A stretch of 64,000 nucleotides of DNA, taken from positions 1 through 64,000 of the forward strand of contig JADJLZ010000009.1 of NCBI GenBank assembly GCA_016709875.1, in the 5' to 3' direction. Shown one piece after another: positions 1 to 9,315 of the stretch (its first letter is position 1; every line of letters starts with the position of its first letter). Under the pieces are notes generated by a model, which searched no databases, was not told where the DNA came from, and worked only from the letters and a program-made list of their open reading frames with translations. Position numbers and translations under genes: made by a program. This DNA is from Planctomycetota bacterium. GTDB lineage: Bacteria; Planctomycetota; UBA1135; GCA-002686595.

Positions 1-1057
1 CGAAGGACTGTGGGTTCTCACCGCCCGCGCCGACCACGGACCATGTGTGCCCATCCCAGCGGTCGATCAGCGAGTAGCCCGTTTGCACATAGAGAGCAGG
101 GCCCGTGCCGTCATCGTGAAGTGCCAGATTCACTCCAGAACCTGCGGCAGGGACGTGGGGGGCACCCGATACCGGAAAGAGTGTGGAGCCGTCCCATTCC
201 GCGTAGCCGGGAGCGACTACCCCCCCAATCATGTCGAAGATCCCGGCCATGAACAGCCGCAGCCCCATGCCATGATCATAGACAGCCAATCCCCACGGTG
301 AAGTGGGAGATCCGCCATTCCAGGTGAAGCCGGACAATACGGTAGTCCACCCCCCAGCCGTCCACTTGCATAGCTTTCCCACGTAGGAGCTACCGCTGAA
401 CTCGACGTACGACGTGAACAGCGCGTTGCCGCTCCCGTCATCAAATGCGCAGAGGCCATTTGTAAAGGAAGGGAGCCCACCTCCAACACTCTCCCAGACT
501 GTACCCTTCAAGCGCACGATGTTGTCGGACAGTCCTGCAGTGTTGAAGAAACCAGCCACATAGAGAGCCGGACCCGATCCATCGTCGAACACCGCCATCG
601 GCCCAACTTGGTTTACAGGGAACTGTATCGGCGGCCCGATGAAGGTCCACTGTGTACCTGACCACTTGGAGACGTAGCGAATGATCTGGTGGTTGACATC
701 CATCTCGGTGAATCTGCCCGAGGCGTAGAGCGCCAGACCTGTGCCGTCATCGTAGCTGCACAGGCCGTTGATTTGCTCGTTGAACCAGCCCTGCGCTGGA
801 TCGACGAGATACGTCCAGGACGCGCCGTTCCAACGAGCAATCGCAGAGTGTCCACTTCCAGAGACTATGACATAGCCGTACATTTCCGGCCCTGAACCGG
901 TATCGATGACCCACCGCGACCCTACGTTTCCACCCACCGGCTCCCAGTGCGAGCACTGTGCAGACGCCGGCCCCTGAAGACCCAGAGCGACGGCAGCGAC
1001 AACCATCACCATCACAGCGCAGTTCCACACGCTCGTCGCTTTGCACTGTCGGTTCAT
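1..1057 (-). CDS. secreted beta-propeller-like repeat protein, C-terminus beyond window
   Basis: An open frame runs from ATG at 1057 off the left edge, so at least 352 residues are seen and the C-terminus is missing. The first ~34 residues form a signal peptide (hydrophobic AVMVMVVAAVALGLQ, then an AxA-type cut before QCSHWEPVGG). The rest is built of ~50-residue repeats, each with a DDG(T/S)G(P/L)ALY motif followed by a 'K/RW.G..W' segment. Repeats of this kind are common in secreted planctomycetal proteins and are expected to fold as blades of a propeller. No catalytic motif is visible. Local G+C is clearly lower than in the rest of the window. It is probably extracellular or surface-exposed; its function is unknown. 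Confidence 0.75.
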   Translation of the reverse strand, partial: MNRQCKATSVWNCAVMVMVVAAVALGLQGPASAQCSHWEPVGGNVGSRWVIDTGSGPEMYGYVIVSGSGHSAIARWNGASWTYLVDPAQGWFNEQINGLCSYDDGTGLALYASGRFTEMDVNHQIIRYVSKWSGTQWTFIGPPIQFPVNQVGPMAVFDDGSGPALYVAGFFNTAGLSDNIVRLKGTVWESVGGGLPSFTNGLCAFDDGSGNALFTSYVEFSGSSYVGKLCKWTAGGWTTVLSGFTWNGGSPTSPWGLAVYDHGMGLRLFMAGIFDMIGGVVAPGYAEWDGSTLFPVSGAPHVPAAGSGVNLALHDDGTGPALYVQTGYSLIDRWDGHTWSVVGAGGENPQSF

Positions 1058-1199
1058 TGGACAGTTCATCCTTTCTACTCGTAGACCCGCACCCCGCAGC
1101 GGCTATCACCTACGATCAACTCTGTCGTCGTGCCGCTGCCGCTGGAGACCTGTCGCGTCGAGAGCCCCATTGCGAGACCAGGTGTATCCATCACGTCGA

Positions 1200-4167
1200 T
1201 CAAGACTGGGACAGTCGGATGCGTGATATCAATAATGCAAACTCGAGTCGTCCAAGTGCGCAGTAGAGGAAGTCCCCGACGATCTCCATGTCAATGCAGT
1301 TTGCCGGCCCGTTGTCGCAGGGGTCGCCTGGAAGGTCCAACTCTGCGAGGGGCGCAAGAAACCATTCATCCGGGTTCCCTTGCACGGGATCGAGATAAGG
1401 AGAGTGCGCAATTGGAAGGATCTTGGAACCAGTGACTTCGTAAACGGAAACCCGGCCGAGCATTCCGCCAACGTATGCGAAGGCCTTGCGTCCCACGGTC
1501 TTTGTTCGGACAGACCACGCATGCCCGGATTGGCGGCCCGCTGGGATAGTACCCAAGCCGATCCGGACGAGTTGCATTGGCCCAAAGTTGGCAGTGCCTG
1601 TCTTCGTGACGTCTACAAGCGCCAGCATGGGGCGCCCGGCCACAGCTGACCACTGACAAGAAGCCGGCTGTCCCAGCGGCGGCCCAGATGCACCGTCCCA
1701 AGCCGCCACAAATCCAGAGGCGATGGCAAGCACCCACATCGGTTGCCCGCTGAGATCTCTTGTCTCATAGATATCCGAGTGCTCCTGCATTGCCTTGCGT
1801 CGACCAAACTCGGTGTGGATTTGTGAGGCGTTCGTATCATAAAACCACTGATTGGAGCAGTTCACAATCGGCAAGCATCCATTCCCCCACACTTGATCAG
1901 CGGGTGGCGTGACAGGTATTGCCTCATTCCACTCGAACTCGACATGCGTCAGTACCGACTGGTACGCCAAAGGCAGCCGCTCCCCGAGCCCCTTCCAGGC
2001 GCCCTGGGGTTGACAGACCGCCTCGGCCTGTGTGATAAGTTCCCCGGGCCTGAACGCCGCCACGCCGTACGACGTGCCCGCCTTGGATAGGTACACCGCC
2101 GCGGGCAGTCCATTGATCAGTCTCGGATCGCGAACCGACTGCGTGTAGTCGCCTCCGGTCGCCTGGAGTTCACCCGCTGGGCCGTGACCTCCGGGCCCAA
2201 ACGCCCCCATCCAAGGCACAATCGGATCCTCGAGCGTCCAGAACCTCGGATCCATCGCGGGCCCGCTCGCAGGCGGCATGTTCCCGGTCGGCAAGGTCAG
2301 TCGGACGAGGTTCCATCCCGATGGTGTTACAGCCCCGCCCGAGAGGTTCTCCCAGACGACCGTCGGCATCCCGCTCCCGCTGCACGGACCCACACTCCCC
2401 CAAGCGCAATCCAGCATCGGGGAGCACGAGGATCCGCCTGTGGCATCTCTCAACTTCCGCCCGCAGACGAAGTACTCGTACTGGTTTCCCGGCGGAGGAG
2501 GGTTCGTCGGCGCAGGGTCGACCCAATGCGCCTCGTCCAGGATGTTGCCGGCGAACAAGGACGGTTCCTTGCCATTGCACGTAGGCGGACCTCCACAGAA
2601 CGAGTAGTCCGTGCCCGGCACGGGAGTGAATCCGTACGGCGGCAAAGGATCCAGGTACATCATCTGCGGCGGCTTGTCCGTGAGGCCCGCCGGCTCCGCG
2701 ACAAAACGGATGACACCAGGATTCGTGTCGGAGCTTGCGCTGTCTTGGCCCTCGAATGCCGGTCCTTGGTACGCCGGTGACACCTCTGTGAGGGTGGGAA
2801 GGCCCAGGTGAAGGCTGAAACTCTGCGTCCCCCAAGCACGGGAGCAGACATAGACATCGTGGATGTTGCTGAGGATCGTTGGGACCATGCGGATGGAGTT
2901 CCAACCACTATTGGCCGGGGCGGTCCACTGAACCAGGGATCCAAGCGTCGTCCCTGGCTGCGAGAAGTCTCTCGTGAACACCCGCACCTGGCTGGCGAGG
3001 ATCACTTGGTCCATGGCCGGAGGCACGCTGGGGTCCTGCGTCTGGTGGGTGATGCACTGGTCTGTCCAGACACCGTTCACGTTGTAGGGACCGATCGTGT
3101 CGTCATCCTTCCCGGGCATCTTGTCGGCGAGCACGGCGACGCATGTCCTGGACCAGCGAGCACATTGACGGCGAGCTGCTCCACGAATCCCGCGTTCGTC
3201 CCAGCCGCATCCTGCAGCTTCGTGCGGGCGCAGGATTGGTTCGGGCCCAAGTCCGTGATCTCGAGGACCTCGCTGTAGTTGAGCGCTGCGTAGAGCACGG
3301 AGACTGCTGGGGTCGTCGGCACACTCACGATCGCGAGGTCGCGCACGTGCTCGGGCTCGCCGGCACCCCAGACGCCCACGCAATCCGCCGGACTCCAGAC
3401 AGGACTCGCGCTCGGCGTGAGGTTCCAGCCGCCTCCACCCGTGGACGCGAGGTCCGCCCGGTAGATCCCGCCTTTGCCCAGGCCCACGTAGATGGAGTCG
3501 CTGTCGGCCGGGTCGACTGCGAGCGAGGTTGCGAGTTCCTCGGTGTCGTCGGTCGTCGTGCCACTCGTGAACGTGCAGGCCGCGAGCAGTGCGGGCGGCT
3601 CGACGCCGAGGTTGTAGGCGCGCAACTCGTTCACCTCGGTGGGATTGGTGTGCTTGCTGCTCGAAGCGAACAGCGCGAAGAGGATCGGCGGAGAATGGCT
3701 CGCCAGGACCTCGACATCCACGCAGCGCTTGCGCAGGAACGTGTTTGGAAATTCGATCGGAGCCTGGACCAGGATCGGTGCGTAGGTCGACGGCTGGCAC
3801 GCCGAGGGAGTGGCGACGTTGAAAAGGTTCGAGCACAGGCTCAAGCGCCAGACTCCCAACGCGCCGCCCGCCACGAACAGAGACCGGGGGGACTGCCCGG
3901 GAGCCGCGTAGTAACGCAGCGCCAGCGGCTGGCAGTCCGGGACGGAATGCGAATCGATCTCGACCGGCGGGGTCTGTGTCAGGTCGACCACCGAGATCGT
4001 CGCGCCGCGGGCGACGAAGCCTCGCGTTCCGTCGGGCGTGATCTCCATGCTGAGCTGGTCACCGTCGGTGTACGCCGAGACGAGCGTGTGGATCAGCCCC
4101 TGTTGCTGGGCCGCGAGCGGCGGGCACAGCAGAGAGAGAGAGAGAGAGAGAGAGAAACTGCGAGCAT
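1200..4167 (-). CDS. large secreted propeller-like protein, frame broken twice
   Basis: About 989 residues if read continuously. The likely start is ATG at 4167, which has a strong Shine-Dalgarno (GGAGGAGGT) about 5 bases upstream. The following codons give a signal peptide (LAVSLSLS..LLCPPLAAQ) but run through an (AG)12 tract. With the tract length shown, the ATG is out of frame with the body of the gene. The body opens with QQQGLIHTLVSAYTDGDQLS and continues with propeller-like strands (for example VLYAALNYSEVLEITDLG). A second one-base shift is needed near 3140-3165 (AVNVLAG... into ...VAVLADKMPGKDDD). The C-terminal two thirds (about 1200-3100) is lower in GC than the N-terminal part. No known enzyme family is recognised. 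It may be phase-variable, a pseudogene, or hit by sequencing errors. Confidence 0.6.
4131..4155. repeat. (AG)12 dinucleotide tract in signal-peptide codons
   Basis: Twelve AG units plus one A, read as CT on the coding strand, lie 12 bases inside the likely start ATG (4167) of the secreted protein. Losing one unit or gaining two would put that ATG in frame with the rest of the gene; the number shown does not. Confidence 0.9.
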
Positions 4168-4227
4168 GCCGACCTCCTCCGTCGGTCCCTGGCTCCCGGG
4201 GATCCCGGCCCTCGAAAGGACGGCCGG

Positions 4228-4464
4228 GTGCAGAACTCTCCGCGAGCGAGGGGACAACTCAAGCCTACCCAGCTACCCGTGCCCCGCAAGGCCCTTTTTC
4301 GCAGCCTGCGGCGCGACATGTACCGCCACGTCGCCCCCTCGGCCTCCGAGCGCCCCTTTGGGGAAGGCATCGAATACCTGCGCGCGCTGCTGCCCTTCTT
4401 CCTGGGCGCGCTGGTCGTGCTCGCGATCGCGGGCTGGGTGGCGTGGTGGGTGTGGGGTCGCTAG
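4228..4464 (+). CDS. small single-pass membrane protein
   Basis: The last ~45 residues read as a short amphipathic stretch (MYRHVAPSASERPFGEGIEY) and one strong membrane helix (LLPFFLGALVVLAIAGWVAWWVWG) ending in GR. Three starts are possible: GTG 4228 (78 residues, preceded by AAAGGA), GTG 4279 (61 residues) and ATG 4318 (48 residues). It lies 27 bases upstream of the ThiF-like gene on the same strand and could be the first gene of that operon. No family is recognised. The membrane helix is the main reason to believe it is real. Confidence 0.5.
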   Translation: MQNSPRARGQLKPTQLPVPRKALFRSLRRDMYRHVAPSASERPFGEGIEYLRALLPFFLGALVVLAIAGWVAWWVWGR

Positions 4465-4491
4465 AACCGAGCTCCTGCTAGGATCGCCCCC

Positions 4492-5514
4492 ATGCCCGAT
4501 TTCACGCGCCGATTCGAACGCCAGACGCGCTTTGCGCCGCTCGGCAAACAAGGCCAAGCGCGGCTCTGCGACTCCCGCGTCCTGCTCGTCGGTTGCGGCG
4601 CGCTCGGCGGCGCGCTGGCGCAGTCCCTCGTGCGCAGCGGCGTCGGCGAACTCGTGCTGGTCGACCGCGACCTGGTCGAAGAGTCGAACCTCCCGCGCCA
4701 GGTGCTCTTCGAGGAGCGCCACGCGCGCGAATCGACACCGAAGGTACAGGCCGCGGCCGAAACGCTGGCGCGCATCGGCGGCCCGACCGCGCTCGAGCTG
4801 CACGCGACGCACTTGGACGAATCGAATGCCGAGGAGCTCAGCGAGGATTGCGACCTCGTCCTCGACGGCACGGACAACCTCGCGACGCGCTACCTGCTGA
4901 ACGACCTCGCGGTGCAGAGCTCGACGCCCTGGATCTACGGCGGCGTCGTCGGCTCGGGCGGCCTCGTGCTGGCCGTGCTGCCCGGCAAGGGCCCCTGCCT
5001 GCGCTGCCTGTTTCCCGAGCCGGCGCCGCAGGGCTCGCTCGAGACCTGCGAGACGGCCGGCGTGCTGCAGCCCGCGGTCGCGCTGGTCGCGGCGCTGCAG
5101 GCCGGACTCGCGCTGCGCCTGCTCGCCGGGCCGCCGCTCGAGAAGACGCAGCTCTTCGAGCTCGACGCGTGGGAGCCGCGCACGCGCGCGCTCACGATCG
5201 AACGCGATCCGAACTGCCCGTGCTGCTCGAAGCGCGATTTCCCCTTCCTGAACGACGCGCAGCCGCACCGCGCCGTGCGCCTGTGCGGGCGCAACACGGT
5301 GCAGGTGCGCGGCGCGCGCGGCGAGACCGACCTCGCGGGCCTCGAACGCTCGCTCGCGGGCGTCGCGCGCTCGCTGCAGCGCAACGAGCTGCTCCTGCGC
5401 TTCGAGGTGGACGAGGGCCGCATCACCGTGTTCCCCGACGGGCGCGCGCTGGTCGAGGGCACCGAGGACGTCGGGCGCGCGCTGGCGCTCTACGACCGCT
5501 ACCTCGGCCGATGA
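4492..5514 (+). CDS. ThiF/MoeB-family E1-like adenylyltransferase
   Basis: 340 residues. This family adenylates the C-terminal glycine of a ubiquitin-like sulfur carrier (ThiS, MoaD) so that sulfur can be loaded. The N-terminal fold is clear: RFERQTRFAPLGKQGQ, nucleotide loop VGCGALGG, VDRDLVEESNLPRQ and DGTDNLATRYLLND. Two CxxC pairs (CLRC and CPCC) fit the structural zinc. The conserved region between them (CETAGVLQP) is also present. The last ~75 residues form an extra domain in place of a rhodanese. Its stop overlaps the next start (ATGA), so it is probably translationally coupled to the MobA-like gene. The natural carrier protein is not in the window, so thiamine and molybdopterin roles cannot be separated. 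Confidence 0.85.
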   Translation: MPDFTRRFERQTRFAPLGKQGQARLCDSRVLLVGCGALGGALAQSLVRSGVGELVLVDRDLVEESNLPRQVLFEERHARESTPKVQAAAETLARIGGPTALELHATHLDESNAEELSEDCDLVLDGTDNLATRYLLNDLAVQSSTPWIYGGVVGSGGLVLAVLPGKGPCLRCLFPEPAPQGSLETCETAGVLQPAVALVAALQAGLALRLLAGPPLEKTQLFELDAWEPRTRALTIERDPNCPCCSKRDFPFLNDAQPHRAVRLCGRNTVQVRGARGETDLAGLERSLAGVARSLQRNELLLRFEVDEGRITVFPDGRALVEGTEDVGRALALYDRYLGR

Positions 5515-6101
5515 GCCCCCCCCCGATCGTCGTGCTCGCCGGCGGCGCGAGCACGCGCCTGCGCGAGTGCAAGGCGCTCGCGGATCTGGGCGGCGGCCTG
5601 ACGCCGCTCGCGCACTTGTGCGCCGCGGGCGCCGAGCTCGTCGTCGGCGGCGCGCACGCGCGCGAGATCCGCGCGGCGCTCCCCGCGGGTGTCGAGTTCG
5701 CGCACAACGCCGAATGGGAGAGCGGGCGCCTCTCGAGCGTGCGCTGCGCGGTGCGCGCGCGGCCCGGGCGCGACCTGTGCCTGGCGCCGGTGGACGTCCC
5801 GCTCGTGCCAGCGGGCGTTTTTGTGTCGCTCGCGCAGGCCTGGGAAGCGGCCGGAGCGCCCGAGCGCGGCTGGCTCGCGCCGTGCGTCGGATCCGGGCCC
5901 GCACGGCGCCACGGACACCCCGTCGTGCTCGGCCGAACGCTGCTGCGCGAGCTCCTGGAGGGCCCGCCCGAGCGGACCCTGAAGAGTTTTCGCACCCGCG
6001 CGCAGCCGCTGCTCGAGATCGAAGTCCAGGTGCACGAAGTGCTCGACGACCTCGACACACCCGAGGATCTCGCACGATTGCGCGCACGGCGCGGATTCTG
6101 A
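5511..6101 (+). CDS. MobA/MocA-like nucleotidyltransferase
   Basis: 196 residues. It begins with a nucleotidyltransferase P-loop-like motif, VVLAGGASTRLRECKAL, in the position of the LAGGxSxRMGxxK of MobA, MocA and GlmU. It also has APVDVPLV, matching the DxPxV metal site, and a C-terminal DLDTPEDL, typical of MobA-like enzymes. Family members transfer CMP, GMP or UMP to a phosphate group, for example on molybdopterin. The motif here departs from the consensus (RLRE rather than RMG), so the substrate is open. It overlaps the ThiF-like gene by four bases. That pairing suggests, but does not prove, a molybdenum-cofactor or sulfur-carrier role. Confidence 0.75.
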   Translation: MSPPPIVVLAGGASTRLRECKALADLGGGLTPLAHLCAAGAELVVGGAHAREIRAALPAGVEFAHNAEWESGRLSSVRCAVRARPGRDLCLAPVDVPLVPAGVFVSLAQAWEAAGAPERGWLAPCVGSGPARRHGHPVVLGRTLLRELLEGPPERTLKSFRTRAQPLLEIEVQVHEVLDDLDTPEDLARLRARRGF

Positions 6102-6147
6102 CCTCAGCCCGGGAGCCTGCGCGGGCCGATAGGGCCTCGAAGAAGAG

Positions 6148-9100
6148 ATGAGCTTCCAGGGCGACGTAGGCGGAATCGGCCTCGCAGACCTTCTCCAAAG
6201 TCTGGCGCGCGGCCGCGAAGGGGTCCTTACCTTGAGTGCCAAGGGGGGCCCGCGGGCGACCGTAGGCGTCGAGGATGGCCACGCGTACCTGCTGCCCGAG
6301 CCGGAAGAGGATCCGGAGTACTGGCGCAACCGCGCGCGACAGGCCTGGGTGCACGCGCCCGACTTCGCGCTCGAAAGCCTGCGCATGGTCGACATCGCGC
6401 GCGCGCAGCGGCTCGAGACGCTGTACGTGCTGCTCGACGGCGACGGTGTGCACTTCCGCTTCAACCCGGGCGATGTGCCCAAGGCGCCCGAGACGCCGGC
6501 CGGCTTCTCGCAGGGCGAGTCGGGCGTCGCACCCAGCGGTCCGCGCCGCGATGCGGTCTACGTCGAGCCCTTCCCCATCGAGGGCTTGCTGCTCGAGTAC
6601 GCGCGCCTGAAGGACGAGGGCGCCGCAACCGGGCGCTGGCAGTCGATCCCGGAGCATCTGGTGCTGTGCACGCTCGACCAGGCGCCCCCGGGCACGAGCT
6701 TCGAGGCCTTCTTCGAACACTGCGACGGGGACACCAACATCCGCGAGCTCGCGGATCGCCTGGGCTGGACGCTGCGCCAGGTGCAGATCACCGCCGAGCA
6801 GCTCTTCCGCCGCGACCTCGTGCGCGCGGCGGCGCCGATCGAACTCCTGCGCCTGGCGCACGCCGAGCTGGTCGAGACCAACTGCGAGCGCGCCGCCTCG
6901 CGCCTGGTGTCCTGGATCGAGTGCTCGCCGCCGGGCCTGCTCGAGCCCGAAGACGCCGGCATCCTCGCGCAGGAGTGGGAAGCCGAACGCCTCTCGCCCG
7001 CGCTCTCGCGCATGCCGCTGCCCAGCGCGCGGCGCCTCGTGCAGCGCCTCTCGCGCACGATCGCGCAGCCGCTGCGCACCGTCGAGCACTGGGCCGAGCT
7101 CTCGCGCATCGCACAGCACGACACGCTGGTCGACCTGCACCTGCTCGTGGCGCAGATCCGCGCCGCGGTGGACCCCAACGTGCCCTCCTTCAAGTCGCTG
7201 CTCGAGGTCGCGCGCGGCTTCACCGAGATCGGACACCCCGGACGCGGCGCCGCGATCCTGCGCGTCGCCGCCGGTCGCCAGCCGGTGCAGACCGACGAGC
7301 GCCTGCAGCTGGGCACCGCGATGCTCGCCGCGCGCCAGCCCTCCGAGGCCGTGCCCTGGATCATCGCCGCCTGCTCGACGCTGCTCGACGAGGGCAAGCC
7401 CGAGCGCGCCGTCGAGCCGCTGCGCCAGCTGGTCGAGCTCGTCCCCGGCGACCGCGAGACGCGCCGCCTGCTGACGCGCGCGCGCGCGTTCTCGGTGCGC
7501 CGCGCGCTGGTCAAGAAGAACTCGCTGGCCACGATGGCCGTGCTGATGGCGCTCTCGGTCGGCGCCGTCGTGCAGTACCGCAACGCGCACGTGCGCAGCA
7601 CGCGCGTGGCAGAGGTCGAGGCGCACCTCGACGACCCGAACACGGCGCTCTCGCTCTTCGAGAGCTACTTCGGCGACGACGACAGCGCGCGCATCAAGGT
7701 CTTGCGCGAGACCATCCTGGACCGCAAGCGCGACCACGACAACTCGGTGCGCACCGCCTGGACCGACAAGTACCGCGAAGCGCAACTGGAGTGCACGCTC
7801 GGGGACGCCGTCGTCGGACTGCAGCGCGCCCTCGACGTGCCGCCGCCGCCGCGCGACGTCACCTCCAACGATCCCTGGCCGCTGACCACCGACCTCTTCA
7901 ACGGTTTGGCCGCGCGCGTGCAGCAGTCCGTGCGCGACTGCGGCGAGAAGATCGAGGTCAACGTCGTGCAGGAACAGGCCGAGCAGCGCGCGCTCGCGCT
8001 GATCAAGGACATGCAGGCCAAGCTCGAGGGACGCGAGCTCTCCGCCGCCGCGAAGGAATTCAGCGGCCACCTGATCGAGATCGCCGAACGCATCCAGAAG
8101 CGCGGCGAGGACCGCGCCGTCTTGCGCAAGCAGATCGAGAACAAGAACCTCAGCAACAAGCAGAACATGCTGCTCGGCGCCGCGCGCGCCTACAAGAGCG
8201 CCGGCGACTACGACCGCGCGCGCCAGGCCTACGACAGCCTGATCGAGACCGACACGTCGCACAAGCTGGCCGCGCTGCTCGAGCACGAGATGGCCGAGAC
8301 CAATACTTGCCTGCAGGCGCTGCGCGACGCGCGCGCGCTGTGCGAGCAGGGCAAGCACGCAGAGGCGCGTGCACTGCTGCAACGCGCGCTGCCGAGGCCG
8401 GGCGACTATCTCCTGCCCTGGAAGGTGTCGAGTTCGCCCGCCGGCGCCAAAGTTCGCCTCCCCGATGGCAGCGTGCGCGAGACGCCCTTCACGGTCGAGA
8501 CGACGCTCTTCGAGTCGGTCGAACTCGCCTTCGAGGCGCCCGGCTACGAGTCGCGCCGCGTCACGATCTCCCAGCCCGCCGACCAGATCGTCTACCTCTC
8601 GCGCTCCGCCGAGGAGAACTGGAAACCCGGCGGCCGCATCGACGCACTGCCGCTGACCGTGGGCGGAGACCACCTCGTCGCCGACCGCAACGGCAACCTC
8701 ACGCGCCTGCCGGCCGACGGCAAGGGCGGCTGGACGCTCAAGCTCGAGACCCTCGGCGGCTTCGCCCGCTCGCCGGTCGCTCTCCCCGCGCGCCCCGGCT
8801 CGCTGCTCGTCGTCAGCGAAGACGGCGAAGCCTGGATCGTCGACGCCGAAAAAGGCACCGCCGAAGGCCCCTGGAACCGCAACGTCGCGCCTCTCGCCGG
8901 CCCCTACCTCGTCGGATCCGACGTCCTCGTACGCTTCCGCGACAGCACCGTCTGGCGCTGGAGCACGAGCACCGCACCCGACCCGGTCCCCGAGGAAGAG
9001 GCCAAGTCGCTCCTCGCCCGCTTCGAAGCCGAGTCCAGCGACAGCGAGGCCCGCCTCGGCGCCGCCTCGAACTTCGCCACCCTCCGCCGCACCAGCGCCG

Positions 9101-9315
9101 AGGGCAACCACCTCGACTCGCCCTGGAACGACCTGACCCTCGAGATCGCCGACGGACGCTGCCGCCTCGGGAAGCGCGGGGGCAGCGCGCCGGTGTTCTA
9201 CGTCGAAATCGTGGGAGACTGGGTCTACGCGGCTTTCGAGTCTCCGTCGGGGACGGCGCCGCGGGGGCGGTTGTGGATTTCGGATGGGAAGGGGCTACGG
9301 AGCTTTGCCCCCTAG
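6148..9315 (+). CDS. DUF4388-TM-PEGA membrane protein, 3' end set by IS insertion
   Basis: 1055 residues. Residues 1-110 resemble a DUF4388/PATAN domain (GDVGGIGLADLLQSLARG followed by GVLTLS), a regulatory module often found in gliding and two-component proteins. The middle is helical and TPR-like. A single membrane helix (LATMAVLMALSVGAVVQY) lies near residue 460. A PEGA domain follows near 755-815 (SSPAGAKVRLPDG, FEAPGYESRRVTI), and the C-terminus is propeller-like. PEGA domains usually bind envelope or surface-layer components, so it may link cytoplasmic sensing to the envelope. The stop TAG at 9313-9315 uses two bases of the adjacent insertion sequence, so the original C-terminus may have been longer. 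Confidence 0.75.
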   Translation: MSFQGDVGGIGLADLLQSLARGREGVLTLSAKGGPRATVGVEDGHAYLLPEPEEDPEYWRNRARQAWVHAPDFALESLRMVDIARAQRLETLYVLLDGDGVHFRFNPGDVPKAPETPAGFSQGESGVAPSGPRRDAVYVEPFPIEGLLLEYARLKDEGAATGRWQSIPEHLVLCTLDQAPPGTSFEAFFEHCDGDTNIRELADRLGWTLRQVQITAEQLFRRDLVRAAAPIELLRLAHAELVETNCERAASRLVSWIECSPPGLLEPEDAGILAQEWEAERLSPALSRMPLPSARRLVQRLSRTIAQPLRTVEHWAELSRIAQHDTLVDLHLLVAQIRAAVDPNVPSFKSLLEVARGFTEIGHPGRGAAILRVAAGRQPVQTDERLQLGTAMLAARQPSEAVPWIIAACSTLLDEGKPERAVEPLRQLVELVPGDRETRRLLTRARAFSVRRALVKKNSLATMAVLMALSVGAVVQYRNAHVRSTRVAEVEAHLDDPNTALSLFESYFGDDDSARIKVLRETILDRKRDHDNSVRTAWTDKYREAQLECTLGDAVVGLQRALDVPPPPRDVTSNDPWPLTTDLFNGLAARVQQSVRDCGEKIEVNVVQEQAEQRALALIKDMQAKLEGRELSAAAKEFSGHLIEIAERIQKRGEDRAVLRKQIENKNLSNKQNMLLGAARAYKSAGDYDRARQAYDSLIETDTSHKLAALLEHEMAETNTCLQALRDARALCEQGKHAEARALLQRALPRPGDYLLPWKVSSSPAGAKVRLPDGSVRETPFTVETTLFESVELAFEAPGYESRRVTISQPADQIVYLSRSAEENWKPGGRIDALPLTVGGDHLVADRNGNLTRLPADGKGGWTLKLETLGGFARSPVALPARPGSLLVVSEDGEAWIVDAEKGTAEGPWNRNVAPLAGPYLVGSDVLVRFRDSTVWRWSTSTAPDPVPEEEAKSLLARFEAESSDSEARLGAASNFATLRRTSAEGNHLDSPWNDLTLEIADGRCRLGKRGGSAPVFYVEIVGDWVYAAFESPSGTAPRGRLWISDGKGLRSFAP

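Noticed and set aside
4273..9111. Long open frame (about 1600 codons) on the minus strand
   Set aside because: It is antisense to three well-supported genes. Its Arg/Ala/Gly-rich composition is what high-GC third positions give on the opposite strand, and it shows no family motif.
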